IMG/VR virus record: IMGVR_UViG_3300044799_000339
Coordinates: 1 to 29,345 of that record
Source of the DNA: a virus
Reading direction: 5' to 3' (one strand)
DNA: 29,345 nucleotides
This document shows, one piece after another, positions 1-6,180 of this stretch. The notes beneath the pieces were generated by a model. It was not told the DNA's origin. It did not search any database and saw only the letters and a program-made list of their open reading frames with translations. Numbering within the stretch: the stretch's first letter is position 1; each line of letters opens with the position of its first letter. Position numbers and translations under genes: made by a program.

Positions 1-1433
1 CAGAAATAACTAACTTTAATGCTAGGCGGACGCCCTTCCTTATAATGGGCATTGTAGACAACTCTTTCAACTTTGAATTTTTCAGTGACAGGCACATCCC
101 CTGTGGTAATTAACTCATCTGTTCCCGCCCATCCCGCTATTTTTAATTCTCTTGGAAATTCTGTTCCACAATGAGGACAGAACCGTAAGCTAGCATGAAT
201 ATACGTTCCACATGCTTCGCAAATTTTAACAGGCGCTTCACCGCTACCTTTTCCCTTTTTACGGGGCAATACCGGGTCATTGATGGGGCCGAGCCGTCTA
301 GTATTTCCTGCAAAATCCAAAACTAGACAATTCGGCTTTTGCCCAGTAGAAATGGCAGCTAGGCGGCTTTCGGCTGTACTTAAATCACATCCTAAGGCAT
401 AAACAGGTCTGGTTCCTCTACCCAAACACTGCACCCACAAATTCGTTGACTTTGTTGGCCGAAGCATGCCTATTAAATCAATACCGGGAAAGTCGAAGCC
501 TGTTGTTAAGATCCCGTTGTTGACCATGGCTTGATATTTGCCTTGAGTGAACGCCAGAATGTTGGCATCACATTCTGTGTCCGACATCTTGGAATGAACA
601 AAAGTTGCTGAAATCCCTTGATCGTTTAACATATTGGACACATGGATTGCGTGTTCTATACCTGATGCAAAGACTAACCAATGTTTACGCTCATGCCCCC
701 AATAAATCATTTCCTGTATAGCGGCATGGTTTACATCAGGGCGGTCAACTGCCGCCTGAAGTTCGTCTTGCTTGTAATCACCGGCAGTTGTGTGAACTCC
801 TGTAACATCCAATTCTATATTTGTTCTTTTGGGAATGAGATGAGACAGGTAGCCTTGATCCAATAACCAGTTAAACGCTACCATGCCAGTCAAGTCAAAA
901 CAAATGTCGGTGAATAAACCCCCTTCATCTATTAATGTCCCTTGCCCGGGGCGGTATGGTGTAGCAGTAAAACCGATAACCTTCAAGGATGGGTTAATCG
1001 CCTTCAAACGGGCGATTACCTTCTGGTACATGCTGCTTTCTTTGGGTGAAAGCAAATGACATTCGTCTATCAATAAAAGATCAATTCGACCAAATATTTC
1101 CACATTGGCCCGAACCACTGTTCCAACACCGCCGAAGATGATAGGGAAGCCGACATCCTTTCGTTTCAGGCCAGCAGAATAAACACCAGCAGGAGCAGTC
1201 GGCCAAAGAGCCAGCAGCTTTTCCAAGTTCTGGCCCAAGATGCCGCGAACATGGGTTAGCTTCATTATTCTAGTTGAAGGATACCGAAAACAGGCTTGAC
1301 GGATGAAGTCGCCAATTATTAGGCTTTTACCTGTTCCGGTCGGGCAGGCCACAATTGGATTGCCTTTGCCCCCAGATTCAAAATAAGCGAAGATGCTAGC
1401 AACAGCCGCGTCCTGATAGTCCCGAAGAATCAT
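1..1433 (-). CDS. SF2 DEAD/DEAH-family helicase (partial, runs off the left edge)
   Basis: ATP-dependent superfamily 2 helicase, probably unwinding or remodelling DNA during phage recombination or replication. I translated 477 residues before the window ends. Visible motifs are Walker A CPTGTGKS (about 30-37), motif II DECH (123-126), motif III-like GFTATP (154-159) and motif VI QCLGRGTRP (335-343). They are followed by a four-cysteine zinc-ribbon-like element, CEAC (405-408) and CPHC (419-422). This is the usual layout of phage DEAD/DEAH helicases with a C-terminal zinc element. The ATG at 1433 overlaps the stop of the upstream exonuclease gene as ATGA, so the two are probably translationally coupled. 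The C-terminus lies outside the window. The helicase family is secure; its substrate is inferred from its place in the recombination operon. Confidence 0.9.
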   Translation of the reverse strand, partial: MILRDYQDAAVASIFAYFESGGKGNPIVACPTGTGKSLIIGDFIRQACFRYPSTRIMKLTHVRGILGQNLEKLLALWPTAPAGVYSAGLKRKDVGFPIIFGGVGTVVRANVEIFGRIDLLLIDECHLLSPKESSMYQKVIARLKAINPSLKVIGFTATPYRPGQGTLIDEGGLFTDICFDLTGMVAFNWLLDQGYLSHLIPKRTNIELDVTGVHTTAGDYKQDELQAAVDRPDVNHAAIQEMIYWGHERKHWLVFASGIEHAIHVSNMLNDQGISATFVHSKMSDTECDANILAFTQGKYQAMVNNGILTTGFDFPGIDLIGMLRPTKSTNLWVQCLGRGTRPVYALGCDLSTAESRLAAISTGQKPNCLVLDFAGNTRRLGPINDPVLPRKKGKGSGEAPVKICEACGTYIHASLRFCPHCGTEFPRELKIAGWAGTDELITTGDVPVTEKFKVERVVYNAHYKEGRPPSIKVSYF

Positions 1434-2353
1434 TTCTTGAAAACAGGATTGGCTTCATATTGTTCACAACCAAGGCGTTGGTCTTCGGGTGTAATCTCCG
1501 GATTGTCCCCAAAAGCAGCATCCGCTGTTGGTTCCATACAAAACCACAGTCCTTCGTCCCCAACACGGCTATGAACACAGGTTCGGCAGTTTTCAGCAGG
1601 AATTTCCCCACTGTGGCAAACAGATTTATGGTCACACAATCTGCAACCAAACCATCCCGGACTATTGTTGATCTTTGGCGGCGGTTCAATGGAATCGATA
1701 ATCATTGCTGAACGATCGAGATACCGTTGGTATTGTGTAGGATCAAATTGAATCAGTTCCATGTGCAGTTCATCGGTGTTCTTGGAGATGGCACAGTATA
1801 GTCCCCAGTTTAGAGAATTCTTGCCCATGTAGACTTGCATTTGGACAAAATGCTCCCACTTGGCGGCAATCAGACCTTCCTTAACCAACTTGAGAAAAGA
1901 CTTTTCCCCATGGGTCTTGAATTCAGTAAGGACAGGTTCATTTGGAATATCAGGGATACCCCGGGCAACACCGTCTAATGATCCCCCAAAATGCCCACGG
2001 TGGCCCCTGATTCGAAATTGCTTGCCAACATCATTTACCTGCCAAACTTCACAGCCTATCATCACCAATAAGGCAACAAAACGCGGCTCTTCTAAGTGAC
2101 CGCGGTTGAACAGACGAATCATCCTACCGTCGAATCTTTTTAGAGTTGCCCAGCGAAATGAATACCATAACGAACGAGCACATTCCCGGCCAATTAAAGA
2201 CGCTCCAAGATGGTCACGCCAGTCGTCTTCCTTGGTAGAATAGGCATCGCCGGCAAGCGGCATAAGTTGACCAAGCAAGCCTTTGAATTTAGCACCTTGA
2301 TCTTTTTGCAAGGCTTCTTCGATAGCTTGGAGAGTTTTGGTTGCTAGTTGCAT
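1430..2353 (-). CDS. PD-(D/E)XK (Cas4/YqaJ-like) phage exonuclease
   Basis: Predicted 307-aa DNA exonuclease of the PD-(D/E)XK superfamily, likely making single-stranded ends for the annealing protein encoded upstream. Motifs in order: HLEE (about 86-89), SLDG with the metal-binding Asp near 127, EFK (144-146, the E-x-K signature) and QMQ (171-173). Cysteines at about 237, 240, 246, 256 and 259 resemble the C-terminal Cys cluster of Cas4/AddB-type nucleases, which can hold Fe-S or zinc. It lies between a 45-aa gene (10-nt overlap) and the helicase (ATGA overlap), in the same operon as a Sak4-like ATPase. That context fits a two-component recombination system. Whether the Cys cluster binds a metal cannot be told from sequence. 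Confidence 0.85.
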   Translation of the reverse strand: MQLATKTLQAIEEALQKDQGAKFKGLLGQLMPLAGDAYSTKEDDWRDHLGASLIGRECARSLWYSFRWATLKRFDGRMIRLFNRGHLEEPRFVALLVMIGCEVWQVNDVGKQFRIRGHRGHFGGSLDGVARGIPDIPNEPVLTEFKTHGEKSFLKLVKEGLIAAKWEHFVQMQVYMGKNSLNWGLYCAISKNTDELHMELIQFDPTQYQRYLDRSAMIIDSIEPPPKINNSPGWFGCRLCDHKSVCHSGEIPAENCRTCVHSRVGDEGLWFCMEPTADAAFGDNPEITPEDQRLGCEQYEANPVFKK

Positions 2354-2481
2354 TTTCTTGCCTCAATTTGTTTAAATCTGTCGAGGAATAATTTCTTGGC
2401 ACGAGTTGGGCTCATTGGACAAATCTTAATGGGCAACATTTCAATACCTTCGATCAATTCCCATAAAATGTCTGGTCGCAT
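2344..2481 (-). CDS. Small conserved-context protein, 45 aa
   Basis: Unrecognised 45-aa protein, beginning MRPDILWELIEGIEML and ending KARKCN-like in a basic tail (RFKQIEARKCN). An AAAGGAA ribosome binding site lies about 10 nt upstream of the ATG at 2481, and the 3' end overlaps the exonuclease start by 10 nt, which supports translation. A TATAAT hexamer lies upstream at 2499-2504 on this strand, but no good -35 box precedes it. The large inverted repeat at 2515-2578 sits immediately upstream. There is no transmembrane segment or recognisable motif, and no function is proposed. Confidence 0.6.
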   Translation of the reverse strand: MRPDILWELIEGIEMLPIKICPMSPTRAKKLFLDRFKQIEARKCN

Positions 2482-2514
2482 TGAGTTTATTTCCTTTTAT
2501 TATACCGTCATTAA

Positions 2515-2578
2515 CTTTGGGGAAGCGTGCCAGTGTTCTCACCGGGCAATTACGAAACTGTGTTCCGCTTCCCCAAAG
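2515..2578. repeat. 13-bp perfect inverted repeat with structured 38-nt loop
   Basis: The arms CTTTGGGGAAGCG (2515-2527) and CGCTTCCCCAAAG (2566-2578) are exact reverse complements. The 38-nt loop contains a smaller imperfect stem (TGCC/GGCA and GTG/CAC around TTCT). It lies in the non-coding gap between the DUF669-like gene and the 45-aa gene of the minus-strand operon. It is too stable to be chance. No U-run follows on either strand, so it is not a classical intrinsic terminator. It could be an RNA processing or stability element, an attenuator or a protein-binding site. Confidence 0.75.
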
Positions 2579-2609
2579 CACCCTCTTTCGAAGATGCAAT
2601 GGTTTTACC

Positions 2610-3356
2610 TTAAGCTATCGGCTGTTGCCAAGGTGGTACAGCCGCAACAGCAGGAGCTGGAGCAACCGGAGCTGGTGCGGCTGGGGCAACAGGTACAGCG
2701 GCAACAGGAGCAGCCGCCCATGGTGGTGCTGCAGCAGGTGCAACTGGGGCAGCAGGTGCAACTGGAGCCGGAGCCAAAGCAACAGGCGGTGCAACTGGGG
2801 CAACTGGGGCAACAGGCGGTGCCCAAGCAACAGGCGGTGCAACTGGGGCAACAGGTGCAACAGGCGGTGCCCAAGCAGCCGGAGTAGGTGTCACAACAGA
2901 CGGAGGAACAACCGGAGCAGCAGTAAAGGCAGGGGCACTATTTGTTTCAAGAGCTTTGTAGCCCTTGATTTCGTTTCGGGCATCGTAATGCTGACCGTCT
3001 TTTCCCGGGCCGGCAGGTTGCAAGTTCAGTTTCACCATCAATGGACGATTGTGAAGGGCGGAACTGTCAGCAACTTGGATGACGCCGGTAGCATGGCAGA
3101 TTGCAGACAAACTCTTGTAGGCAATCTCGACCGCTTGGGCGTTCTTATTTACAAGATTCATCCGGTCGAAGAATTTGCGATTGGCAAACTCACCGGAAAG
3201 AATCGAGAACTCACAGCTCAGGTAAGACCCTTGAGCATCCGCGGTCGGTTTCATTTCCGAAGCAGACATATACATTTGATACCAGCCTGCCGGGATTGCT
3301 TCCGGGGCAACTGCCGGGGCAACGGTTGAGGCATCGAAATTTATTACAGCTCCCAT
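2610..3356 (-). CDS. DUF669-like recombination/ssDNA-binding partner with Pro/Ala-rich tail
   Basis: 248-aa protein. The first ~135 residues resemble the phage DUF669 family (GWYQMYMSASEMKPT, then a conserved SCEFSILSGEFANRKFFDRM block). Members of that family are typically encoded next to Sak4/AAA ATPases and are thought to act as SSB-like partners. Residues ~140-248 are low-complexity Ala/Pro/Val repeats (APVAPVAPP type), probably disordered, in the way SSB tails recruit partners. The gene starts at 3356 with an AAGGAG-type site just upstream and lies directly after the Sak4-like gene. The repeat tail keeps other frames open, but those are compositional shadows. The domain call is fairly secure; ssDNA binding is inferred. 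Confidence 0.75.
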   Translation of the reverse strand: MGAVINFDASTVAPAVAPEAIPAGWYQMYMSASEMKPTADAQGSYLSCEFSILSGEFANRKFFDRMNLVNKNAQAVEIAYKSLSAICHATGVIQVADSSALHNRPLMVKLNLQPAGPGKDGQHYDARNEIKGYKALETNSAPAFTAAPVVPPSVVTPTPAAWAPPVAPVAPVAPPVAWAPPVAPVAPVAPPVALAPAPVAPAAPVAPAAAPPWAAAPVAAVPVAPAAPAPVAPAPAVAAVPPWQQPIA

Positions 3357-3397
3357 TTTAAATCTCCTTCTTGGTTAAAAGATGCTACTGGTTAAAA

Positions 3398-4225
3398 TCA
3401 ATCACGGTTAAAGTAATCCAAACCACAAGTTTGATAAATAATATTTGCAATATGATTCCATCCGGCTTCTTTGGGAATAGCCAACTCCCCTTCAATTCCG
3501 TAACGATTGCCGGCAACGTAACCGGGTGTTCTGGTCAAACCAGCTATCCGGCCTCGGTTGGCGCTGATAGCTTTGTTCATGACTTTGCCCTCGGACACGA
3601 AAATTGGTTCGTGAAGAAAAGCAATCATATCTGCCCACTGAGTAAGCATTTCCCGTTTGCCGTATGCCTTTTGGTTCTTCGGTGAATGCAATAGTAAGTC
3701 ATAAGTGTCATACTCGCCGGCAGTCGGGTCAAGCACCTTTGCCGCGAAAACGTGACAAGTTAGAAGAATATTGATCTGTTTATTTGCCAGCCAGTCGCAA
3801 CGTTGAAGGAAACCATGGAAAAGTTCGTTTGCATATTGATAGGCTTTACCATAGCCGCCGAGTGCAGATTCCATTGTAATAGCTTTTTTGTTGCCTTTTG
3901 CCCAAGCTGGGTCACTAGCAAGAACAGCATCATGGATTAGCCGTTCCAACGCTGTGGCACTGTCGAAACCGAGCGTTTGATAAGGAAAAGTCTGCTGCTG
4001 GACTTGAACAATGATTTCGTCCATAAGCTGAATCAAATCGGAATAAGATTCCAGCATTGGAGTTTTGTTGACACTGACTCCAGCAAACCCTTGTTCAAGC
4101 GGCACCAAAAGAGTTCGAGGTGCATTGCAAAGCAGAGTAGTTTTACCTACTTTTTCGACGCCGCTTATGATGGCACGGATGCCACTGCGAGCAGTTGAAG
4201 AACTTACATAATCAAGAATTCCCAT
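3398..4225 (-). CDS. Sak4-like/AAA_24 recombination ATPase
   Basis: 275-aa RecA-fold ATPase resembling the phage AAA_24/Sak4 group of single-strand annealing proteins. Walker A is GVEKVGKTT (about 22-30) and a Walker-B-like FDS lies near residue 87-89. A later hydrophobic strand ending in TCH (about 156-158) fits the sensor/motif region. Size is typical for this group. GGAG precedes the ATG at 4225 by about 8 nt. The start lies inside the last codons of the upstream zinc-finger frame (overlap 14 nt). With the exonuclease and DUF669-like gene it forms a recognisable recombination cassette. A general nucleotide-binding role is secure; the annealing role is inferred from context. Confidence 0.8.
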   Translation of the reverse strand: MGILDYVSSSTARSGIRAIISGVEKVGKTTLLCNAPRTLLVPLEQGFAGVSVNKTPMLESYSDLIQLMDEIIVQVQQQTFPYQTLGFDSATALERLIHDAVLASDPAWAKGNKKAITMESALGGYGKAYQYANELFHGFLQRCDWLANKQINILLTCHVFAAKVLDPTAGEYDTYDLLLHSPKNQKAYGKREMLTQWADMIAFLHEPIFVSEGKVMNKAISANRGRIAGLTRTPGYVAGNRYGIEGELAIPKEAGWNHIANIIYQTCGLDYFNRD

Positions 4226-4595
4226 TTATTTTCTCCAAACAGGTAGAACAGAAGGTGGCCGGTTTCCCGTCATGACAGCTATGGAAAAAGCAAAGCGTTT
4301 CGGGTAGAGAAGCCTTTCGACAGTCTTTTTCATAACGACCGCGACCCCGACCCCGACCACGACACCGACCGCGACCGCGACCACGACCACGACCCCGACC
4401 GCGACCGCGACCCCGACCGCGACCGCGACCGCGACCGCGACCGCGACCGCGACCCCGACCACGACCCCGACCCCGACCACGACCCCGACCGCGATCGCGA
4501 CCCCGACCCCGACTTCGACCGCGACCCCGACCCCGATCCCGTTCCAGACCCCGATCCCGTTCCCGACTTCGACCGCAACCAATTTTCCTGGAGCA
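4212..4595 (-). CDS. Arg-Gly repeat plus zinc-finger frame, start codon missing
   Basis: Open frame of 127 residues with no ATG/GTG/TTG start, bounded upstream by a TGA at 4596-4598. It reads about 80 residues of (Gly-Arg)n with Arg-Asp/Arg-Glu/Arg-Ser variants, then a C-terminal segment RYEKDCRKASLPETLC followed by FFHSCHDGKPATFCSTC, a convincing Cys/His metal-binding pattern (C-x4-C-x8-C-x2-C). In this frame nearly every base difference between hexamer units falls at the third position of Arg CGN codons, so variation is mostly synonymous. In the two other open frames it changes residues. I infer this is the true coding frame. It may be entered by a +1 shift from the ATG at 4608 (coupled by ATGA to the 116-aa gene; that frame alone ends at 4330), or a 1-nt error or mutation may exist near the AAAA run at about 4587-4590. 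RG-rich plus zinc finger suggests nucleic-acid binding. Confidence 0.55.
   Translation of the reverse strand, partial: CSRKIGCGRSRERDRGLERDRGRGRGRSRGRGRDRGRGRGRGRGRGRGRGRGRGRGRGRGRGRGRGRGRGRGRGRGRCRGRGRGRGRYEKDCRKASLPETLCFFHSCHDGKPATFCSTCLEKINGNS
4335..4580. repeat. Hexanucleotide tandem repeat, about 41 units (plus strand GACCNC)
   Basis: About 246 bp of continuous 6-bp units, mostly GACCGC, GACCCC and GACCAC on the plus strand. A few diverged units (GATCGC, GACTTC, GATCCC, GTTCCC, GACACC) lie mainly at the right end. Because the period is a multiple of three, all three minus-strand frames stay open and unit gain or loss would not shift frame. It encodes the Arg-Gly tract of the frame at 4212-4595. 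Such repeats are prone to slippage and to assembly collapse, so the copy number may be inexact. Confidence 0.9.
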
Positions 4596-4604
4596 TCACA
4601 GCAT

Positions 4605-4955
4605 TCATTTTTGGCTCCGGGGAAGATCTCTTCGCAGTTCACACATATCAAGCAGAGCGCCCCGGTTAATATAGACAGGCAAGCCGTCAGGGTAAGGTTC
4701 ACATTCTTTAACCTTGCCCTCCGCCACAAATTGCATGAAGCGATCAGTGTCCGGAATCCAAGAGCAGTCAACCAAAATCAAATCACTATCCGTCACAGAC
4801 TCAAGCCGGCCTGTATAAATCATTGTCACAGTACGGACAATGACATTCTTTCCAACAGGATAATAAGATGGATAAGAGTTTTTAACAATCCCAATTGTGA
4901 GTGCTTGAATTTCACGGATCTGTTTCAGGGTCATGTGTTCAATTTCAATGTTCAT
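4605..4955 (-). CDS. Conserved phage protein of unknown function, 116 aa
   Basis: 116-aa soluble protein. The pattern VGKNVIVRTVTMIYTGRL, then SDLILVDCSWIPDT, then INRGALLDMCE and a C-terminal LPRSQK is one I associate with a widespread phage/accessory-element protein of unknown role. The alternating strands look beta-rich, possibly a small barrel, but that is a guess. A GGAG-type site precedes the ATG at 4955. The stop overlaps the ATG at 4608 as ATGA. It is encoded in the recombination operon between a 139-aa conserved protein and the Arg-Gly/zinc-finger frame. Confidence 0.8.
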   Translation of the reverse strand: MNIEIEHMTLKQIREIQALTIGIVKNSYPSYYPVGKNVIVRTVTMIYTGRLESVTDSDLILVDCSWIPDTDRFMQFVAEGKVKECEPYPDGLPVYINRGALLDMCELRRDLPRSQK

Positions 4956-4970
4956 TTTGTTTCTCCTTGA

Positions 4971-5390
4971 TTAAGATTCTTTAGGTGCAACTAATTCCAG
5001 TGTATGTGAACCGGGCTTAATAATCAAAGCCTCTTCGAACACTTTTTTTGCTTCTGGATTGGTAATTCCGAGTGATTTATAAACTGCTGTTTCCAATTGG
5101 GGAACTAGCTTCACCAAAAGATCAGAATTGACACCCATTTCCCGAAGTTTGTCCTCTACAGCCGGCAAAGCCGCTTCGTCAATTTTGCGATCCAATTTAT
5201 AAGTGAATTTGAGTTTCCAGCCGTCATTGAGTTCAATGATGTTTTTGCTGCCTTCAACAGGTTTAGGGAAAAACATCACCATGATTTCCTTACGGAGGGC
5301 TTGTTCTGCTGCGATAACCCATTTGATTTCATCCACTTTAAGGCGGGCAGTGTTCCATTCGACTAACTTTGATGTTTGTTCCGGTGTCAT
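4971..5390 (-). CDS. Conserved phage protein (DUF7173-like), 139 aa
   Basis: 139-aa protein and first gene of the minus-strand operon. The segment LRKEIMVMFFPKPVEGSKN, then LNDGWKLKFTYKLDRKIDEA, is typical of a phage family (DUF7173-like) found beside recombination genes. The sequence is mixed alpha/beta with no catalytic motif I can name. It follows the leftward promoter at 5419-5447 by about 30 bp and has an AAAGGGAAT ribosome binding site upstream. It is therefore probably the first gene expressed from that promoter. Function unknown; the family assignment is from memory and unverified. Confidence 0.75.
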   Translation of the reverse strand: MTPEQTSKLVEWNTARLKVDEIKWVIAAEQALRKEIMVMFFPKPVEGSKNIIELNDGWKLKFTYKLDRKIDEAALPAVEDKLREMGVNSDLLVKLVPQLETAVYKSLGITNPEAKKVFEEALIIKPGSHTLELVAPKES

Positions 5391-5418
5391 TTTGATTCCC
5401 TTTATTGAGTGAGATTTA

Positions 5419-5447
5419 ACTATACCCTTACAATTTTATAATGTCAA
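5419..5447 (-). promoter_or_regulatory. Leftward sigma70 promoter (TTGACA-N17-TATAGT)
   Basis: On the minus strand a perfect -35 TTGACA (5442-5447) is separated by 17 nt from TATAGT (5419-5424). It is placed correctly to drive the recombination operon starting at 5390. Its -35 box overlaps the left arm of the inverted repeat at 5446-5486, so it is likely repressible. Confidence 0.8.
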
Positions 5448-5486
5448 CCTTATTGTATTTCATTATACTGCTTGTACGATAAGGTT
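5446..5486. promoter_or_regulatory. Operator-like 12-bp inverted repeat between divergent promoters
   Basis: The arm AACCTTATTGTA (5446-5457) and the arm TACGATAAGGTT (5475-5486) are reverse complements with one mismatch, around a 17-bp centre. The left arm touches the -35 box of the leftward promoter. The right arm covers the end of the -35 box and part of the spacer of the rightward promoter. A dimeric repressor bound here could control both directions. The small HTH-like protein encoded at 5537 is the obvious candidate ligand. Inferred from geometry only. Confidence 0.6.
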
Positions 5487-5501
5487 ACATACCATTATAA
5501 T
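5472..5501 (+). promoter_or_regulatory. Rightward sigma70 promoter (TTGTAC-N18-TATAAT)
   Basis: TTGTAC (5472-5477), an 18-nt spacer and a perfect TATAAT (5496-5501) lie 36 bp upstream of the regulator ATG at 5537. A short palindrome GGGGA-CAA-TCCCC (5502-5514) spans the expected transcription start. It would drive the regulator, HNH and primase genes. Confidence 0.65.
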
Positions 5502-5536
5502 GGGGACAATCCCCAATCAACCGAGAGACCATAACA

Positions 5537-5743
5537 ATGAAAAAGGCATCATTTGACCAGCCGGGCACTTTAATGCTGGCAACCATTGAACTGTTAAAAA
5601 ATAAGGATCTTTTCGAAATCCATTCACAAACCAAGATTTCGTTCTATTGGTTGAAAAAATTTCTTGCCGGGGCATTCAAAAATCCTAGCGTGAATAGAGT
5701 GGCATACCTGTATGAGCATTTAACTGGCAGCAAACTCATATAA
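5537..5743 (+). CDS. Small Cro-like HTH regulator, 68 aa
   Basis: 68-aa protein with a helix-turn-helix-like core: IHSQTKISFYWLKKFLAG, then NPSVNRVAYLYEHLTG. This resembles short phage XRE/Cro-type regulators, in which the recognition helix carries YWLKKF and a conserved PSVNRV lies before the last helix. It is the first gene right of the divergent promoters and their inverted repeat, the classic position for a Cro- or CI-like switch protein. No protease/dimerisation domain is present, so it is more Cro-like than CI-like. The ribosome binding site is weak (GAGAGACC). HTH family moderately secure; targets inferred. Confidence 0.65.
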   Translation: MKKASFDQPGTLMLATIELLKNKDLFEIHSQTKISFYWLKKFLAGAFKNPSVNRVAYLYEHLTGSKLI

Positions 5744-5754
5744 AGGGGACTGCT

Positions 5755-6180
5755 ATGCTAAATAACATTAAAATCTGCGGATGGTGTGGGGAATTAGAAA
5801 CCCATGGTAATAATAAAAGACACAAGGATGGATTGGCTAACGGTTGTAAAAAATGTAGAAGTGCTGCTCAAACAAAATATTGGAATGAAGGAGCAGGTAA
5901 AAAATTAAGTAAACAAAGAAGAGATAATGCTAAACTGGATGCTTTTAAAGCTTATGGTGGCTGTCAATGTTCAGGTTGTGGTGAAAATGAAATGGTTGTT
6001 TTAAGCATTGACCATATAAACGGAGGTGGAGGAAAACATAGAGAAGAAATAAAAAATAGATACATGAATATTTATTTTTGGCTTCGTGCTAATAAATATC
6101 CTGAAGGGTTTCGGGTACTTTGTATGAATTGCCAATTCCGTGCAAAAGTTGGTGCCCTGTTGCCAAAGGATGCAAAATGA
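5755..6180 (+). CDS. HNH endonuclease (free-standing homing-type)
   Basis: 141-aa HNH-family nuclease. The N-terminus has a zinc-finger-like pair CGWC (residues 8-11) and CKKC (31-34). A second pair CQCSGC lies before the HNH core SIDHINGGGGKHR, and the core closes with VLCMNC, the usual second metal knuckle. Such genes in phages cut unoccupied alleles and copy themselves in. The coding sequence is visibly more AT-rich than most neighbours, supporting recent acquisition. AAGGGGA precedes the ATG. The stop overlaps the primase start as ATGA, so it now sits within a functional operon. It could also support packaging, as some HNH proteins do, but it is far from the terminase. Confidence 0.85.
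   Translation: MLNNIKICGWCGELETHGNNKRHKDGLANGCKKCRSAAQTKYWNEGAGKKLSKQRRDNAKLDAFKAYGGCQCSGCGENEMVVLSIDHINGGGGKHREEIKNRYMNIYFWLRANKYPEGFRVLCMNCQFRAKVGALLPKDAK

Noticed and set aside
2499-2504. TATAAT upstream of the 45-aa gene as a full promoter
   Set aside because: The -10 box is perfect but the expected -35 position reads CGCTTC, part of the inverted repeat; not enough to call.
2348-3329. Long plus-strand open frames antisense to the DUF669-like gene, Gln/Ser/Arg/Trp-rich
   Set aside because: They are open only because the Ala/Pro codon repeats of the real minus-strand gene lack stops on both strands; no ribosome binding site or domain supports them.
4335-4580. Hexamer repeat as a CRISPR array
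   Set aside because: Units are 6 bp and contiguous without spacers; it is coding low-complexity sequence.
4226-4771. Minus-strand 181-aa frame rich in Val/Ala/Gly
   Set aside because: Its N-terminal part lies out of frame within the conserved 116-aa gene, and the repeat varies at non-synonymous positions in this frame. The Arg-Gly frame explains the DNA better.
6120-6176. Earlier start for the primase-helicase (19 extra residues)
   Set aside because: It lies inside the HNH gene's conserved C-terminal motif, while the ATG at 6177 has AAAGGA upstream and an ATGA overlap.
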